Part shown: piece by piece, positions 1 to 8,316 of the stretch
How the letters are laid out: every line of letters begins with the position of its first letter
How positions within the stretch are numbered: the stretch's first letter is position 1
Source: Bacteroidota bacterium
GTDB taxonomy: Bacteria > Bacteroidota > Bacteroidia > B-17B0 > Aurantibacillaceae
Assembly (NCBI GenBank): GCA_029237825.1
Contig: JAQZBQ010000002.1
Span: 476,820-540,819, forward strand
Direction of reading: 5' to 3'
DNA: 64,000 nucleotides
Notes under the pieces: generated by a model
Seen by the model: the letters and a program-made list of their open reading frames with translations, nothing else
What the model was told of the DNA's origin: nothing
Databases searched by the model: none
Program-made: the position numbers and the translations under genes

Positions 1-1482
1 GGATCAAAAAAAATAAAGGTAACCTATAGTTACCATACTTCAGAAATTAACGCAGGAAATTGTTTTGCCGATGAAAATCAATTATATGTGAATCCCGTTC
101 ACCTTTGCATGTATATACCAAACCGTATGAATGAGGAACATGTATTGGAGCTGGCGGTTCCCGACAATTATAAAATTGCAAGCTCATTAAATCGGAGCGG
201 AACGCGCCTGTCGGCAGAAAATTTTGATGAGTTAGCAGATAGTCCAGTAATTGCCAGTGCAGGTTTGAAATCCGAATTTTACGTTGCAAGCGGTGTCAAA
301 TTCTGGCTTCATTTTATGGGCGAATGTAAACCTGATATCACAAAATTTAAAGATGATTTTTCGCGGTTCACACAAACCCAATTGAGTTTTTGGGGTGATA
401 TACCTGTTAAAGAATACCACTTTTTATTTCAGGTTTTACCATATAAATACTACCATGGGGTTGAGCATCTTAAATCAACAGTCATCGCCATAGGTCCGGG
501 TTATGCCCTTAACAAAGGGAAAACCTATGAAGATGTATTGGGAGTTTCCTGTCATGAACTTTTTCACACCTGGAACATTAAATGCATTCGTCCGATGGAA
601 ATGCTTCCATATGATTTCTCAAAAGAAAATTACGCCCGAACAGGATTTGTTTATGAAGGTTTTACAACCTATTATGGCGATTTGTTACTGCTTACCAGCG
701 GTGTCTTTACTGTTAACCAGTATTTCGAAACGCTTGAAGAGCGACTTACCAAACATTTTCATAATTACGGGCGATTTAATTTATCAGTAGCACACTCCAG
801 TTTTGATACCTGGCTGGATGGTTACGTGCCAGGCGCACCTTACCGTAAAACATCTATTTATGATGAAGGAAATCTCGTAGCTTTCATGTTAGATGTGCAG
901 ATAATGAAGCACACCAACAATACAAAAGGATTAAAAAATGTTTGCCGCGAATTGTATGAGCAATTTGGAAAGAAGAAAATTGGATATACCGAAAGAGACA
1001 TTGTTCAATTGTGTGAAAAAGCGGCCGGTGTTTCCTTAAGTTTTTTCTTCGATAAATACGTATATGGAACTGAGGATTTTAGCACACCTTTGCAGGAATG
1101 TTTTTCATACCTTGGTATTGAAATGGTTCAGTCACCAAGCGTTCAGGTAAGTGAGTCGGTTTATGGTTTTAAAACGGTTGATCATGGAAACAATAGAAAA
1201 GTATCACTTATCGCTCCTTATTCTTCCGCATGGAAATCAGGATTAAGTATAGGTGACGAAGTATATTCTGTGAATGGATATACTTTAAAAAATGATTTCA
1301 ATGAATGGATGAACTACTTTAAACATGAAGAAATAGAGCTAACCGTTTCTTCAAACCAGCAGCTCAAACAAATTAAATTAATAAAGGCAAGCCAACAAAC
1401 CAGTTGTTTTGATACTTTTAAACTGAAGCAAACTAACGAAGTTTCAACAGCTTTTTCAGCCTGGCTCGAGCTGAACGCTTAG
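1..1482 (+). CDS. M61 family metallopeptidase with PDZ domain (5' truncated by window edge)
   Basis: The reading frame is open back to base 1, so the true start lies outside the window; a GTG at 88 is internal. The gluzincin motif HELFH is encoded at 553-567 and the downstream Glu of the GFVYEG segment (codon 655-657) is the expected third zinc ligand, as in the M61 glycyl-aminopeptidase family. The last third (about 1190-1400) looks like a PDZ domain (SGLSIGDEVYSVNG), a common companion of M61 peptidases. The usual full length is about 580-620 aa, so roughly 100 N-terminal residues (part of the beta-sandwich domain) are missing. Predicted role: periplasmic or surface aminopeptidase. The family call is firm; substrate is unknown. 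Confidence 0.9.
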   Translation, partial: GSKKIKVTYSYHTSEINAGNCFADENQLYVNPVHLCMYIPNRMNEEHVLELAVPDNYKIASSLNRSGTRLSAENFDELADSPVIASAGLKSEFYVASGVKFWLHFMGECKPDITKFKDDFSRFTQTQLSFWGDIPVKEYHFLFQVLPYKYYHGVEHLKSTVIAIGPGYALNKGKTYEDVLGVSCHELFHTWNIKCIRPMEMLPYDFSKENYARTGFVYEGFTTYYGDLLLLTSGVFTVNQYFETLEERLTKHFHNYGRFNLSVAHSSFDTWLDGYVPGAPYRKTSIYDEGNLVAFMLDVQIMKHTNNTKGLKNVCRELYEQFGKKKIGYTERDIVQLCEKAAGVSLSFFFDKYVYGTEDFSTPLQECFSYLGIEMVQSPSVQVSESVYGFKTVDHGNNRKVSLIAPYSSAWKSGLSIGDEVYSVNGYTLKNDFNEWMNYFKHEEIELTVSSNQQLKQIKLIKASQQTSCFDTFKLKQTNEVSTAFSAWLELNA

Positions 1483-1610
1483 ATGAATGCCGGATTTTTA
1501 AATATGAACATGGTCATCTTTCCTTCCTATGTTAATAACTAACAGGAACTGTCTTGAGCGCAAAAGAAAAATTTGTTCTTTTTTTGTGAAAACAAATTAA
1601 AAAATCAATT

Positions 1611-1988
1611 ATGGAACAAACAACTACAACAACATCAAAAGCGGGCAAAGGATTAGGCGTTGCCGGATTAGTACTTGGTATTTTAGCAGCAGTAATTTCA
1701 TTTGTGCCTTGCTTAGGCATGTACGCGATGATTCCAGGAGTAATAGGCTTGGTGTTATCTGTTATTAGTATTATTCAGGCAAATAAAGCTGGTGCGGCAA
1801 AAGGCATGGCAATTGCAGGTCTTATTTGTGCAATTGTAGGTATTGCTATTGCGGGATGGCAGTATTCTAAGTTAAAAGCTGTGGGTGAAGAATTAAAAGA
1901 AACGATTGAAAACCTGGATACAGCGAAGTTAAGAATGGAAATGAATCAGGCGTTTGAAAGCATTACCGATTCGCTTGAACAGCATTAA
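1611..1988 (+). CDS. DUF4190-like small membrane protein
   Basis: A 125-aa protein with a Thr-rich N-terminus, then two hydrophobic hairpins (about residues 17-57 and 66-85) rich in Gly/Ala/Ile. The GLGVAGLVLGILA start followed by a second GMAIAGLICAIVG hairpin is typical of DUF4190 and related dispanin-like small membrane proteins. The C-terminal 40 residues are charged and probably soluble. It is the first of four small membrane-protein genes on this strand. Its stop is next to, or overlapped by, the start of the DUF2752 gene, suggesting translational coupling. The molecular function of the family is unknown. Confidence 0.75.
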   Translation: MEQTTTTTSKAGKGLGVAGLVLGILAAVISFVPCLGMYAMIPGVIGLVLSVISIIQANKAGAAKGMAIAGLICAIVGIAIAGWQYSKLKAVGEELKETIENLDTAKLRMEMNQAFESITDSLEQH

Positions 1989-1989
1989 A

Positions 1990-2379
1990 TTGCAGCTAAA
2001 AGCCAAATATAACGATTACTTTTTAGTGAATTTTATTTTTGTATTTTTAATAGGAATAGTATTAATCTATTCCTATTTTTTTTACCCGAATAATCATCCA
2101 CTGGCTTGTGCCGTAAAAGAAATTACGGGGCAAAATTGCTCAACTTGTGGATTTTCAAGGGCCTTTTCATCGTTTACGCATTTTAAATTCGACGAAGGAA
2201 TTCAGTTTAATCCATTAGCGTTCAATTGTTTTTTGTTTTTTGTATTACAATTCATTTTGAGAGGTTCAATGATCTTTCATGGTTTGATAAAACCAATAAG
2301 CAAATTGTTGATTACCGCTGAACTTTTTGTTACTGTACTCATGTTCTTATGGGCGTTTATGCCTTTAATCTTTAATTAA
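1990..2379 (+). CDS. DUF2752 family membrane protein
   Basis: About 129 aa with three membrane segments. The signature C-S-T-C-G-F-S-R sits near residue 40, preceded by ITGQN; this CxxCGxxR motif defines DUF2752. There is no ATG in frame; candidate starts are TTG at 1954, 1975 or 1990. I chose 1990 because it follows the upstream stop (1986-1988) with a one-base gap and still leaves the first membrane helix intact; this is a weak choice. DUF2752 genes often lie beside dispanin/DUF4190-like genes in Bacteroidota, as here. Function unknown. Confidence 0.75.
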   Translation: MQLKAKYNDYFLVNFIFVFLIGIVLIYSYFFYPNNHPLACAVKEITGQNCSTCGFSRAFSSFTHFKFDEGIQFNPLAFNCFLFFVLQFILRGSMIFHGLIKPISKLLITAELFVTVLMFLWAFMPLIFN

Positions 2380-2455
2380 CTGTTAATAAATAACAATCAT
2401 GTCTAACAATAAGAATAAAACGATTACTAATTTTAGCAACAAACTCTAACAATTT

Positions 2456-2938
2456 ATGGAAAATATTTTAATGGAAAATCAACCACAGGTAGCCGAGCCA
2501 AAAAGGCCGCAATTTTTAACTGTATTATGTATCTTAACATTTATCGGAAGTGGACTGGCGTTTATTGGTGCCATCTGGGGATATTTTTCGGTGAAAGCAT
2601 CAGCTGGTTTATTAGAGAATATGGGGAATATGGAAGGTGATGCTTACGGCATGATGAGCGGCATGCAGGAAACCATGATAAAAGCGGTGGAAAACGCAGT
2701 ACCTAATTTAGTCATCGGACTGGTTTGTTCCTTATTATGTTTATTTGGCGCCTTGCAAATGTGGAAACTGAAAAGATCAGGGTTTTTTATTTACAGCGTA
2801 GGTGAAATTACACCAGCAATTGCAGCATTTTTTCTTGGGGGCGGTGGTTTAATCGGGAGCGCCGGTGCAATATTGGGTTTAGTGATTGCCATTGTCTGGA
2901 TAGTTCTTTATGCGGTGAACTTAAAACACATGCGTTAA
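2456..2938 (+). CDS. Hypothetical membrane protein, paralog of the next gene
   Basis: 160 aa. A short cytosolic N-terminus ending in KRPQFLTVLCILTF leads into a first membrane helix. A loop rich in Gly/Met follows (about residues 48-78), then three more helices. The gene at 2972 has the same architecture and near-identical framing motifs (KR.QFL..LCIL.F, MW.L.R.GF.IY...EI.P), so the two arose by tandem duplication. A related box (TAATTTTA) lies upstream at about 2430, one mismatch from the TAnnTTTG consensus. I do not recognise a named domain; function unknown. Confidence 0.8.
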   Translation: MENILMENQPQVAEPKRPQFLTVLCILTFIGSGLAFIGAIWGYFSVKASAGLLENMGNMEGDAYGMMSGMQETMIKAVENAVPNLVIGLVCSLLCLFGALQMWKLKRSGFFIYSVGEITPAIAAFFLGGGGLIGSAGAILGLVIAIVWIVLYAVNLKHMR

Positions 2939-2971
2939 AACTATTTATCAATCTTAATACATTTACCTGAA

Positions 2972-3493
2972 ATGGAAGAAAATTTAATACTCGATAGCAA
3001 CCAACCCGATTTGCCAAAGCGGTCACAATTCTTAAAAATACTTTGCATATTATCATTTGTAATGTGCGGAATCAGTTTCTTATCAGGGCTGTGGGGCGCT
3101 TATCAAAGTACTCCTGAAGCCATGCAGAAAAATGTGGAACAGTTAAGAAGTTATAACCAGGATATGGCCGACAAAATGGAAGATCAGATGATTGAAATGC
3201 AAAACAATCCCTATAGCAAAGTTGCTCCGTATTTGGGATTAGCATATACACTTTTGTCGTTCCTTGGTGTTTTAATGATGTGGAATCTTACCAGAAAGGG
3301 ATTTTATATTTACGCGATCGCCGAAATTTTACCTTACACCAGTTTCATTTTTATGGGTAAGAATTCTTTGGCTATGATGGGGCCGCCTGGAGGAAACAAT
3401 ACCGCCATCGCAATGGGAGCCTTAATTATAATGGTTATTATTGACGTTGTTTTTGTGGGAATGTATGCAAGGACATTAAAAGAGATGAAATAA
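2972..3493 (+). CDS. Hypothetical membrane protein, tandem paralog
   Basis: 173 aa with four predicted membrane helices and the same order of motifs as the preceding 160-aa protein (KRSQFLKILCILSF at the N-terminus, MWNLTRKGFYIYAIAEILP in the middle). It differs in the first extracytosolic loop, which is longer and rich in Gln/Met (about residues 45-78), and in the loop before the last helix, which carries GPPGG. The gene starts 33 bp after its paralog and is probably co-transcribed. It ends base-to-base against the convergent yggS stop, with no room for a separate terminator. Function unknown. Confidence 0.8.
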   Translation: MEENLILDSNQPDLPKRSQFLKILCILSFVMCGISFLSGLWGAYQSTPEAMQKNVEQLRSYNQDMADKMEDQMIEMQNNPYSKVAPYLGLAYTLLSFLGVLMMWNLTRKGFYIYAIAEILPYTSFIFMGKNSLAMMGPPGGNNTAIAMGALIIMVIIDVVFVGMYARTLKEMK

Positions 3494-4144
3494 TTATTTC
3501 ACGTAATTCCTATCCCCAAAAATACTGCTTCCTATTCGCACCATGGTGGAACCTTCCTCAATGGCAATTTTATAATCACTACTCATTCCGAAACTCAATA
3601 CATCGAGCGAAGGAAATTGCAGACTGAAATTTTTCAACGCAGAGAATTCGTTTTTTATTTGTTCCTGGTTTTCTGTATTGGAAGCCATAGCCATAAAACC
3701 CTTCACGCGAACATTATTGAGATCCTTGAATTCTTTTGAATTCAAAATATCCTGTGCCTCTTTAAAATCCATACCAAATTTGGTTTCTTCGGAAGCAATA
3801 TGAATTTGTAAAAGGCAATCGATTATTTTATTTTGTTTGGCTGCCTGTTTATTAATTTCTCTCAGTAAACTTAGACTATCCACGCCGTGAATTAAATAAA
3901 CAAAAGGAACAATGTATTTTACCTTGTTGCTTTGCAAATGACCAATGAAATGCCAGCGGATGTCTTTTGGCAGCGTATCGTATTTGTCGATAAGTTCCTG
4001 AACATAGTTCTCGCCAAAATCGCGCTGCCCGGCCTCGTAGGCTTCCAAAATCAATGCATTGTGTTTGGTTTTTGAAACAGCAACCAATACAACATTTCCC
4101 GGCATTCCCGCTTTAATTTCCTTTAAATTTTCTGCAATTGGCAT
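3494..4144 (-). CDS. yggS: YggS/PROSC family PLP homeostasis protein
   Basis: 216 aa, a little short for the family (about 220-235). It matches the fold-type III PLP-binding YggS family. The cofactor lysine is K25 in AVSKTK, followed by the family motifs FGENYVQEL, WHFIGHLQSNK and FGMSSDY, and the phosphate-binding end MVRIGSSIFG. The family has no known catalytic activity and buffers free pyridoxal phosphate in the cytosol. It is the last gene of a probable three-gene minus-strand operon (DUF1015, GNAT, yggS), starting one base after the GNAT stop. Start ATG at 4142-4144 is clear. Confidence 0.92.
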   Translation of the reverse strand: MPIAENLKEIKAGMPGNVVLVAVSKTKHNALILEAYEAGQRDFGENYVQELIDKYDTLPKDIRWHFIGHLQSNKVKYIVPFVYLIHGVDSLSLLREINKQAAKQNKIIDCLLQIHIASEETKFGMDFKEAQDILNSKEFKDLNNVRVKGFMAMASNTENQEQIKNEFSALKNFSLQFPSLDVLSFGMSSDYKIAIEEGSTMVRIGSSIFGDRNYVK

Positions 4145-4145
4145 A

Positions 4146-4670
4146 TTATTTTAAATTGTATTTCATCATAAGATCAGTTTGCGGATCATTGCCTAAAATA
4201 AATATGTGCTTATCGAATTGAGTAAAGCCCAGTTTTTTATAGAAGGCGATTGCTTCGGTATTTTTTTCCCAAACCCCCAGCCAGATATAATCGTTCTGAT
4301 TTTTGAGACCGATTGATTTTGCTTTTTCAAATAAGCGTAGCCCTGCTCTCTGGTGATGGTAATCTTTTAAAACGTAAATACGTTCAATTTCCAGCGCATT
4401 TGTATTTGGTTCGGATTGCGCATTCCCTGAATTTAATTTCAAGTAGCCAACGAGCACCTGATTTTTAAAAATGAAATAAAACAAAGATCCAGCGGTATTA
4501 ATTTCAGTTAATAGTTTAGTTACGCTGAGATTTGCGTTAAGGTAAGCTTGAATATTTTCTTCAGTGTTAAAAGGGGCAAAGGTTTCGTAAAATGTTTTCC
4601 GGCTTATGTCACATAGAATCGCTACATCTTCTTTTCTTACCTGAGATATACGAAAACCAAGTTCCTCCAT
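4146..4670 (-). CDS. GNAT family N-acetyltransferase
   Basis: 174 aa with a complete GNAT fold. Beta-4 and the acetyl-CoA pyrophosphate loop appear as IERIYVLKDYHHQRAGLRLFEKA (Q/RxxGxG/A-type loop), followed by WLGVWEKNTEAIAFYKKLGF, the usual motif B. The N-terminal IRKEDVAILCDISRKTFYETFAP resembles acetyltransferases of spermidine/small-molecule type, but I cannot assign the substrate. It lies 6 bp downstream of the DUF1015 gene and 1 bp upstream of yggS, so the three are likely co-transcribed. Cytosolic. Confidence 0.88.
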   Translation of the reverse strand: MEELGFRISQVRKEDVAILCDISRKTFYETFAPFNTEENIQAYLNANLSVTKLLTEINTAGSLFYFIFKNQVLVGYLKLNSGNAQSEPNTNALEIERIYVLKDYHHQRAGLRLFEKAKSIGLKNQNDYIWLGVWEKNTEAIAFYKKLGFTQFDKHIFILGNDPQTDLMMKYNLK

Positions 4671-4676
4671 GATACT

Positions 4677-5924
4677 TTATTCTTCCAGACTATAAATTAC
4701 TAAACCACTTCTCATTTTGGGTTCAACCCAGGTAGATTTAGGTGGCATAATGTTGTTGGTATCGGCAATCCATTTTAAATGATCCATCGTAACGGGAAAC
4801 AGTCCAAACGCAATGGCAGCCTTACCTTCATCCACCTGTTTTTTTAACTCTTTGCTTCCTCTAACTCCCGGAACAAAACCTATGCGTTTGTCGGTTTTAA
4901 GGTCATGGATGTCGAGGATTGGTGATAAAATATATTTTGTTAGTATTGCGGCATCCAGGCTATCGATTGGATCATTAGGATTGTAAATGGAATCCTTTGC
5001 TTTTAATGAATACCACTTTTGATCTACATACATCGAAATTTCATGTTTCCTAGAAGGCTTAAAGTCGCTTGCATTTACTTCACTAATTGTAAAATTTACT
5101 TCTAGCTGGTTCATCAATTCGTTTACCGAAAGGTTATTCAGATCTTTAACAATGCGGTTATAATCGTAAATTCTCAGGTGGGTTTCCGGAAAAAATACCC
5201 CGAGGTAATAGTTGAATGCTTCTTCTCCAGAATAATTTTTTCGTGTGCTTCTTCTTAATTTTCCTAAGAGGGTAGAGGATGCCGAGCGGTGATGCCCATC
5301 TGCGATATAAATATTTGGAATACCGGAAAAGCGTTCGGCTATTTGTTTCACTATTTTCCTATTATCAATTACCCATACCGTGTGTCTTACTTTATCGGTA
5401 GTTGTAAAATCGTAATCGGGCCGGGTGCTGGAAATTTCTTCAGAAAGTTGATCAATGATCGTGTCGTTTGGATAGCAGAATAATACCGGTTCGGCATTAA
5501 ACTCGCACACTTCAAGATAATCCTTCAATTTTTCTTCCCGGGTGGTTAAGGTTTGTTCATGAACTTTTATCACTCCATTCATATAATCGTCAATACTTGT
5601 ACAGGCGATAATGCCAATAAATTCGTTTCCTTCCTTAATTTGCCTATACAGGTAATAGCATGGATTTTCATCACGAAGGAATATTTTTTCGCGAACAAAT
5701 TTTTTAAAATGATTCTTTACTTTGGTGAGCCTTTCTTTAGATCCGGGTTTTGTTTTGATACCATCCTCATAATCCGGGTTAATAACGTGCAAAAAAGAAT
5801 AGGGATTGCCTGCTAACTTTTCCCTTAGTTCGGCAGGGTTATATCCATCCACTGATCGGGAAGCTACTAAATGTACCTTATCACCCTCCGGGCGTATTGC
5901 TTTAAATGGAATAACTTTAGCCAT
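4677..5924 (-). CDS. DUF1015 family protein
   Basis: 415 aa, the usual length of the DUF1015 family. Recognisable features are the N-terminal IPFKAIRPEGDKVHLVASR, the NPYSFLHVINP segment, and the conserved IADGHHR motif near residue 210. The family is soluble and widespread in bacteria; its activity is not established, though the conserved DGHHR suggests a catalytic or metal site. In many Bacteroidota it lies next to serine-biosynthesis genes, but here the SerA-like gene is about 29 kb away. It heads the yggS operon. A TATATTTA element lies at 5949-5956 upstream, one base off the -7 consensus. Confidence 0.88.
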   Translation of the reverse strand: MAKVIPFKAIRPEGDKVHLVASRSVDGYNPAELREKLAGNPYSFLHVINPDYEDGIKTKPGSKERLTKVKNHFKKFVREKIFLRDENPCYYLYRQIKEGNEFIGIIACTSIDDYMNGVIKVHEQTLTTREEKLKDYLEVCEFNAEPVLFCYPNDTIIDQLSEEISSTRPDYDFTTTDKVRHTVWVIDNRKIVKQIAERFSGIPNIYIADGHHRSASSTLLGKLRRSTRKNYSGEEAFNYYLGVFFPETHLRIYDYNRIVKDLNNLSVNELMNQLEVNFTISEVNASDFKPSRKHEISMYVDQKWYSLKAKDSIYNPNDPIDSLDAAILTKYILSPILDIHDLKTDKRIGFVPGVRGSKELKKQVDEGKAAIAFGLFPVTMDHLKWIADTNNIMPPKSTWVEPKMRSGLVIYSLEE

Positions 5925-5991
5925 GAAATATCGAGTCGTTATCGATTTTAAATATAACAGAATTTGAGATTGGTGTAACTTTTTTGGGCAT

Positions 5992-6023
5992 AAAAAAACC
6001 TCCTGATGTTCAGGAGGTTTTTA
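5992..6023 (-). terminator. Rho-independent terminator downstream of the OmpA-like/TPR lipoprotein gene
   Basis: A perfect 8-bp GC-rich stem (CCTCCTGA at 5999-6006, TCAGGAGG at 6010-6017) with a 3-base loop, flanked by A-runs on one side and T-runs on the other. It follows the minus-strand stop at 6043 by about 20 bases. Confidence 0.9.
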
Positions 6024-6042
6024 TAAATAAAATTAATTTCTA

Positions 6043-7785
6043 TTAATTAGCGACTGCCTGGAATGCTGCATTGTCACGTAATTTAACGAATTCAGCATCG
6101 TCTTTAGCAGCAGCTTTTAAAGAACCGTCTTTTTCAATAGCGGTTTTTAAATTTGTTACTGCATCAGATGCGTTGCTGTTTCTTGCAGCTGCCACAGCTT
6201 TCAAGTAAAACGCCATTGCGACATCTTTTTCGTTGCTTCCATCTAGTGTGCTTGCAACTGCACCGGCATTACCGTTTAACAATTCAGCTAAAGCTTTGTT
6301 AAATCCTTTGTATTCACCAAAGTTTCCAACAGCGTCAGAATATTTACCATCACGGATGTTTACAATTCCTTTGTTGTAGTTAACCTCATTACCTGCACCG
6401 TTCGCTTTGTCATAATATTCCATAGCTTTTCTACGGTCGCCTGCTTTTGCAGCTACTATTCCAAGATTATTCATCAGAATAGGGTTTCCGTTAGCATTTG
6501 CTTCTGCGCGTTTAAATGCTTCACCAGCTTCAGATACTTTATTGTTCATTAACAAAGCAACACCTAGGTTGTTGGATGTTCTCCAGTCTGTACCGTATTT
6601 CTTTTCAGCCGCAGTATAAATCTGAACTTTAGTGTTCATATCGTTAGTGAGGTTAGCGCCGTATAACATCTCTTCCACTGATAATGAATCCGGGTAAGAA
6701 GTAGTTAATTTTGTAATTTGCTCGTCGGTACGTGACTTTTTATCTACGTTAACAGTTAAAACAGAACGACGTAATTTTGGTAAAATTTTGTCAGCAACCT
6801 CAGTATAGGTTTTAGATAAATTCTTGATTTCTTTTTCACGTTGTTCACCATCCTGGTACATTGTTAAAACACGTAAAATCAAATCTTTATCAGCAATAGA
6901 AGATTGTTCCATTAGCCTTTTAAAACCATCCCAGTCTTCAGCTGTAGTCTGTGTTTTAAAGTTTGATTCTTCTTTACCAAATTTCTGGCTTTTATTTTTG
7001 TTCTTTTTAAATTCACCCATTAAGGCGCGAGATCCGCTTTTCGCACGGTCTTTTGCTAAATTTTCGTTCAGTGATAATTCTCCATCCGGAGAAGCGTATG
7101 CCGAAACATTGATGTCTTTAAACTCATACCAGGTATTATTAATGTTTTCATTAATAAACTTATTTAAGTTTTTGATCTCATCGCTTTTCATTTCGCTGGC
7201 ACGAACATCCGATTTATTAATTAAATAATAAATATTGGCTGTTTGATTAACCGGAGTAGATTTTACAAAAGCATCTTTTGCATAAATCCCTTTTTCATCA
7301 TTACGAACCAATAGTGGAGTAACGATCGTTCCGTCACCTAATTTAACAGGTGTAAAGTCTTTTGTTTTTTTCTTTACCTTGCCTTGTGCGCGTAACTCAA
7401 CGGTTGCTACTTTCATAGCAGGCTCATAGGCAAATTTTTCTGAAGTATAACTGAACGTTCCCCCTTTATCGAAAGATATTTTTTGGCCCGGGTCAGTTGC
7501 TTTATCGCCTACTAAAATAACGGGTTTCAATGCTTTTTCTCCTCCAGAATATTTAACAACAGGAGTTAAAGTAACCGTAGCTTTTTTTGCGAATATTTTT
7601 GCCGGATATTTTCCAGTAACCGTAAAACCAACGCTGTCTCCATGCATTTCTAACGGATTTGGTTTCATGTCGTAGGAAAAAGTGGATTGCTTTTTTACCA
7701 TTTTACCCAAACCATTGCAACCCACTAATAGGGCAGTGGTGCCAACAGCAAGACTTAAGTTTCGTAAAGTTTTAGAATTCATCAT
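6043..7785 (-). CDS. Lipoprotein with OmpA-like segment and TPR repeats
   Basis: 580 aa. The N-terminus is a lipoprotein signal with the lipid-attachment Cys at about residue 23 (TTALLVGC). Residues about 30-190 are beta-rich and begin with a segment containing GDSVGFTVTGKYP. Residues about 225-255 (VSAYASPDGELSLNENLAKDRA) resemble an OmpA-type peptidoglycan-binding core, here widely spaced. After a helical stretch, residues about 400-580 carry TPR-like repeats (NNLGVALLMNNKVSEAGEAFKRAE and following). Codon use looks strongly biased (GCA/GCT, AAA), suggesting high expression. A TAATTTTG box at 7815-7822 and a strong terminator suggest it is monocistronic. Predicted outer-membrane lipoprotein linking to peptidoglycan; exact role unknown. 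Confidence 0.82.
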   Translation of the reverse strand: MMNSKTLRNLSLAVGTTALLVGCNGLGKMVKKQSTFSYDMKPNPLEMHGDSVGFTVTGKYPAKIFAKKATVTLTPVVKYSGGEKALKPVILVGDKATDPGQKISFDKGGTFSYTSEKFAYEPAMKVATVELRAQGKVKKKTKDFTPVKLGDGTIVTPLLVRNDEKGIYAKDAFVKSTPVNQTANIYYLINKSDVRASEMKSDEIKNLNKFINENINNTWYEFKDINVSAYASPDGELSLNENLAKDRAKSGSRALMGEFKKNKNKSQKFGKEESNFKTQTTAEDWDGFKRLMEQSSIADKDLILRVLTMYQDGEQREKEIKNLSKTYTEVADKILPKLRRSVLTVNVDKKSRTDEQITKLTTSYPDSLSVEEMLYGANLTNDMNTKVQIYTAAEKKYGTDWRTSNNLGVALLMNNKVSEAGEAFKRAEANANGNPILMNNLGIVAAKAGDRRKAMEYYDKANGAGNEVNYNKGIVNIRDGKYSDAVGNFGEYKGFNKALAELLNGNAGAVASTLDGSNEKDVAMAFYLKAVAAARNSNASDAVTNLKTAIEKDGSLKAAAKDDAEFVKLRDNAAFQAVAN

Positions 7786-7814
7786 ATAAATAAGTTATGG
7801 TTTTTGATTTCGGA

Positions 7815-7822
7815 CAAAATTA
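7815..7822 (-). promoter_or_regulatory. Bacteroidota -7 box for the TPR lipoprotein gene
   Basis: On the minus strand the site reads TAATTTTG, an exact match to TAnnTTTG, 29 bases upstream of the start codon. No convincing -33 TTG was found at the expected distance. Confidence 0.5.
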
Positions 7823-7876
7823 GAAAATAAATAACTAATGCCTAATTATTTTAGTATTATATTTAGAATATACAAT

Positions 7877-7914
7877 AAAAAATCCCATCCAACCTGTTGG
7901 TGAATGGGATTTTT
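7877..7914 (-). terminator. Terminator downstream of rpsT
   Basis: A-run plus ATCCCAT (about 7882-7888) pairs with ATGGGAT (7904-7910) followed by T's. The loop itself contains a smaller CCAAC/GTTGG pairing. It lies 21 bases past the rpsT stop on the minus strand. Confidence 0.85.
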
Positions 7915-7935
7915 GAAATATTTCTGTAAAAAAAA

Positions 7936-8193
7936 TTACTTCGCGATTGCGTTTACTTTTTTAGTCAATTTTGACTTCAAATTTGACGCTTTGTTTTTGT
8001 GGATCACATTTTTCTTTGCTAATTTATCCAACATGGCTACAACTTTCGGTAACAAGGCAGATGCTTCTTTTTTAGTACCTGTTTCGCGTAATTTTTTTAC
8101 TGCATTACGTGTAGTTTTCGCATAATAACGGTTCTGTAAACGTTTAGCGTCGTTTGATCTGATTCTTTTTATTGCCGACTTATGATTTGCCAT
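7936..8193 (-). CDS. rpsT: 30S ribosomal protein S20
   Basis: 85 aa, highly basic and all-helical, starting [18 protein letters not shown], the family hallmark. It has the expected size and the usual second basic helix ([16 protein letters not shown]) near the end. S20 binds 16S rRNA early in 30S assembly. The gene is monocistronic, with its own terminator downstream and a -7 box upstream. It is transcribed divergently from the OmpA-family gene at 8317. Confidence 0.97.
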   Translation of the reverse strand: MANHKSAIKRIRSNDAKRLQNRYYAKTTRNAVKKLRETGTKKEASALLPKVVAMLDKLAKKNVIHKNKASNLKSKLTKKVNAIAK

Positions 8194-8231
8194 TCTATTT
8201 AAGTATTAATCTGTTTTTTAATTTTGGATTG

Positions 8232-8261
8232 CAAATATACGCTTTTTTCCGGAATAACAAA
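8232..8261 (-). promoter_or_regulatory. rpsT promoter (-33 TTTG and -7 TATATTTG)
   Basis: Minus strand reads TTTG (8258-8261), an 18-base spacer, then TATATTTG (8232-8239), an exact TAnnTTTG. The start codon lies 38 bases downstream, leaving a leader of about 30 bases. Confidence 0.65.
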
Positions 8262-8299
8262 TGTTCATAACAAATATTTATCGAATATCGTCTAAAACT

Positions 8300-8307
8300 T
8301 ACATTTG
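8300..8307 (+). promoter_or_regulatory. -7 box of the OmpA-family gene
   Basis: TACATTTG matches TAnnTTTG exactly and ends 9 bases before the ATG at 8317. The apparent upstream TTG start at 8305 is part of this box, so it is not a start codon. The transcript should be nearly leaderless. Confidence 0.6.
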
Positions 8308-8316
8308 CGGGCAAGA

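Noticed and set aside
47..289. Minus-strand ORF over the M61 peptidase
   Set aside because: Shadow of a well-supported plus-strand gene; no family features.
8305..8316. TTG start for the OmpA-family gene
   Set aside because: It lies inside the TACATTTG promoter box; ATG 8317 starts a proper signal peptide.
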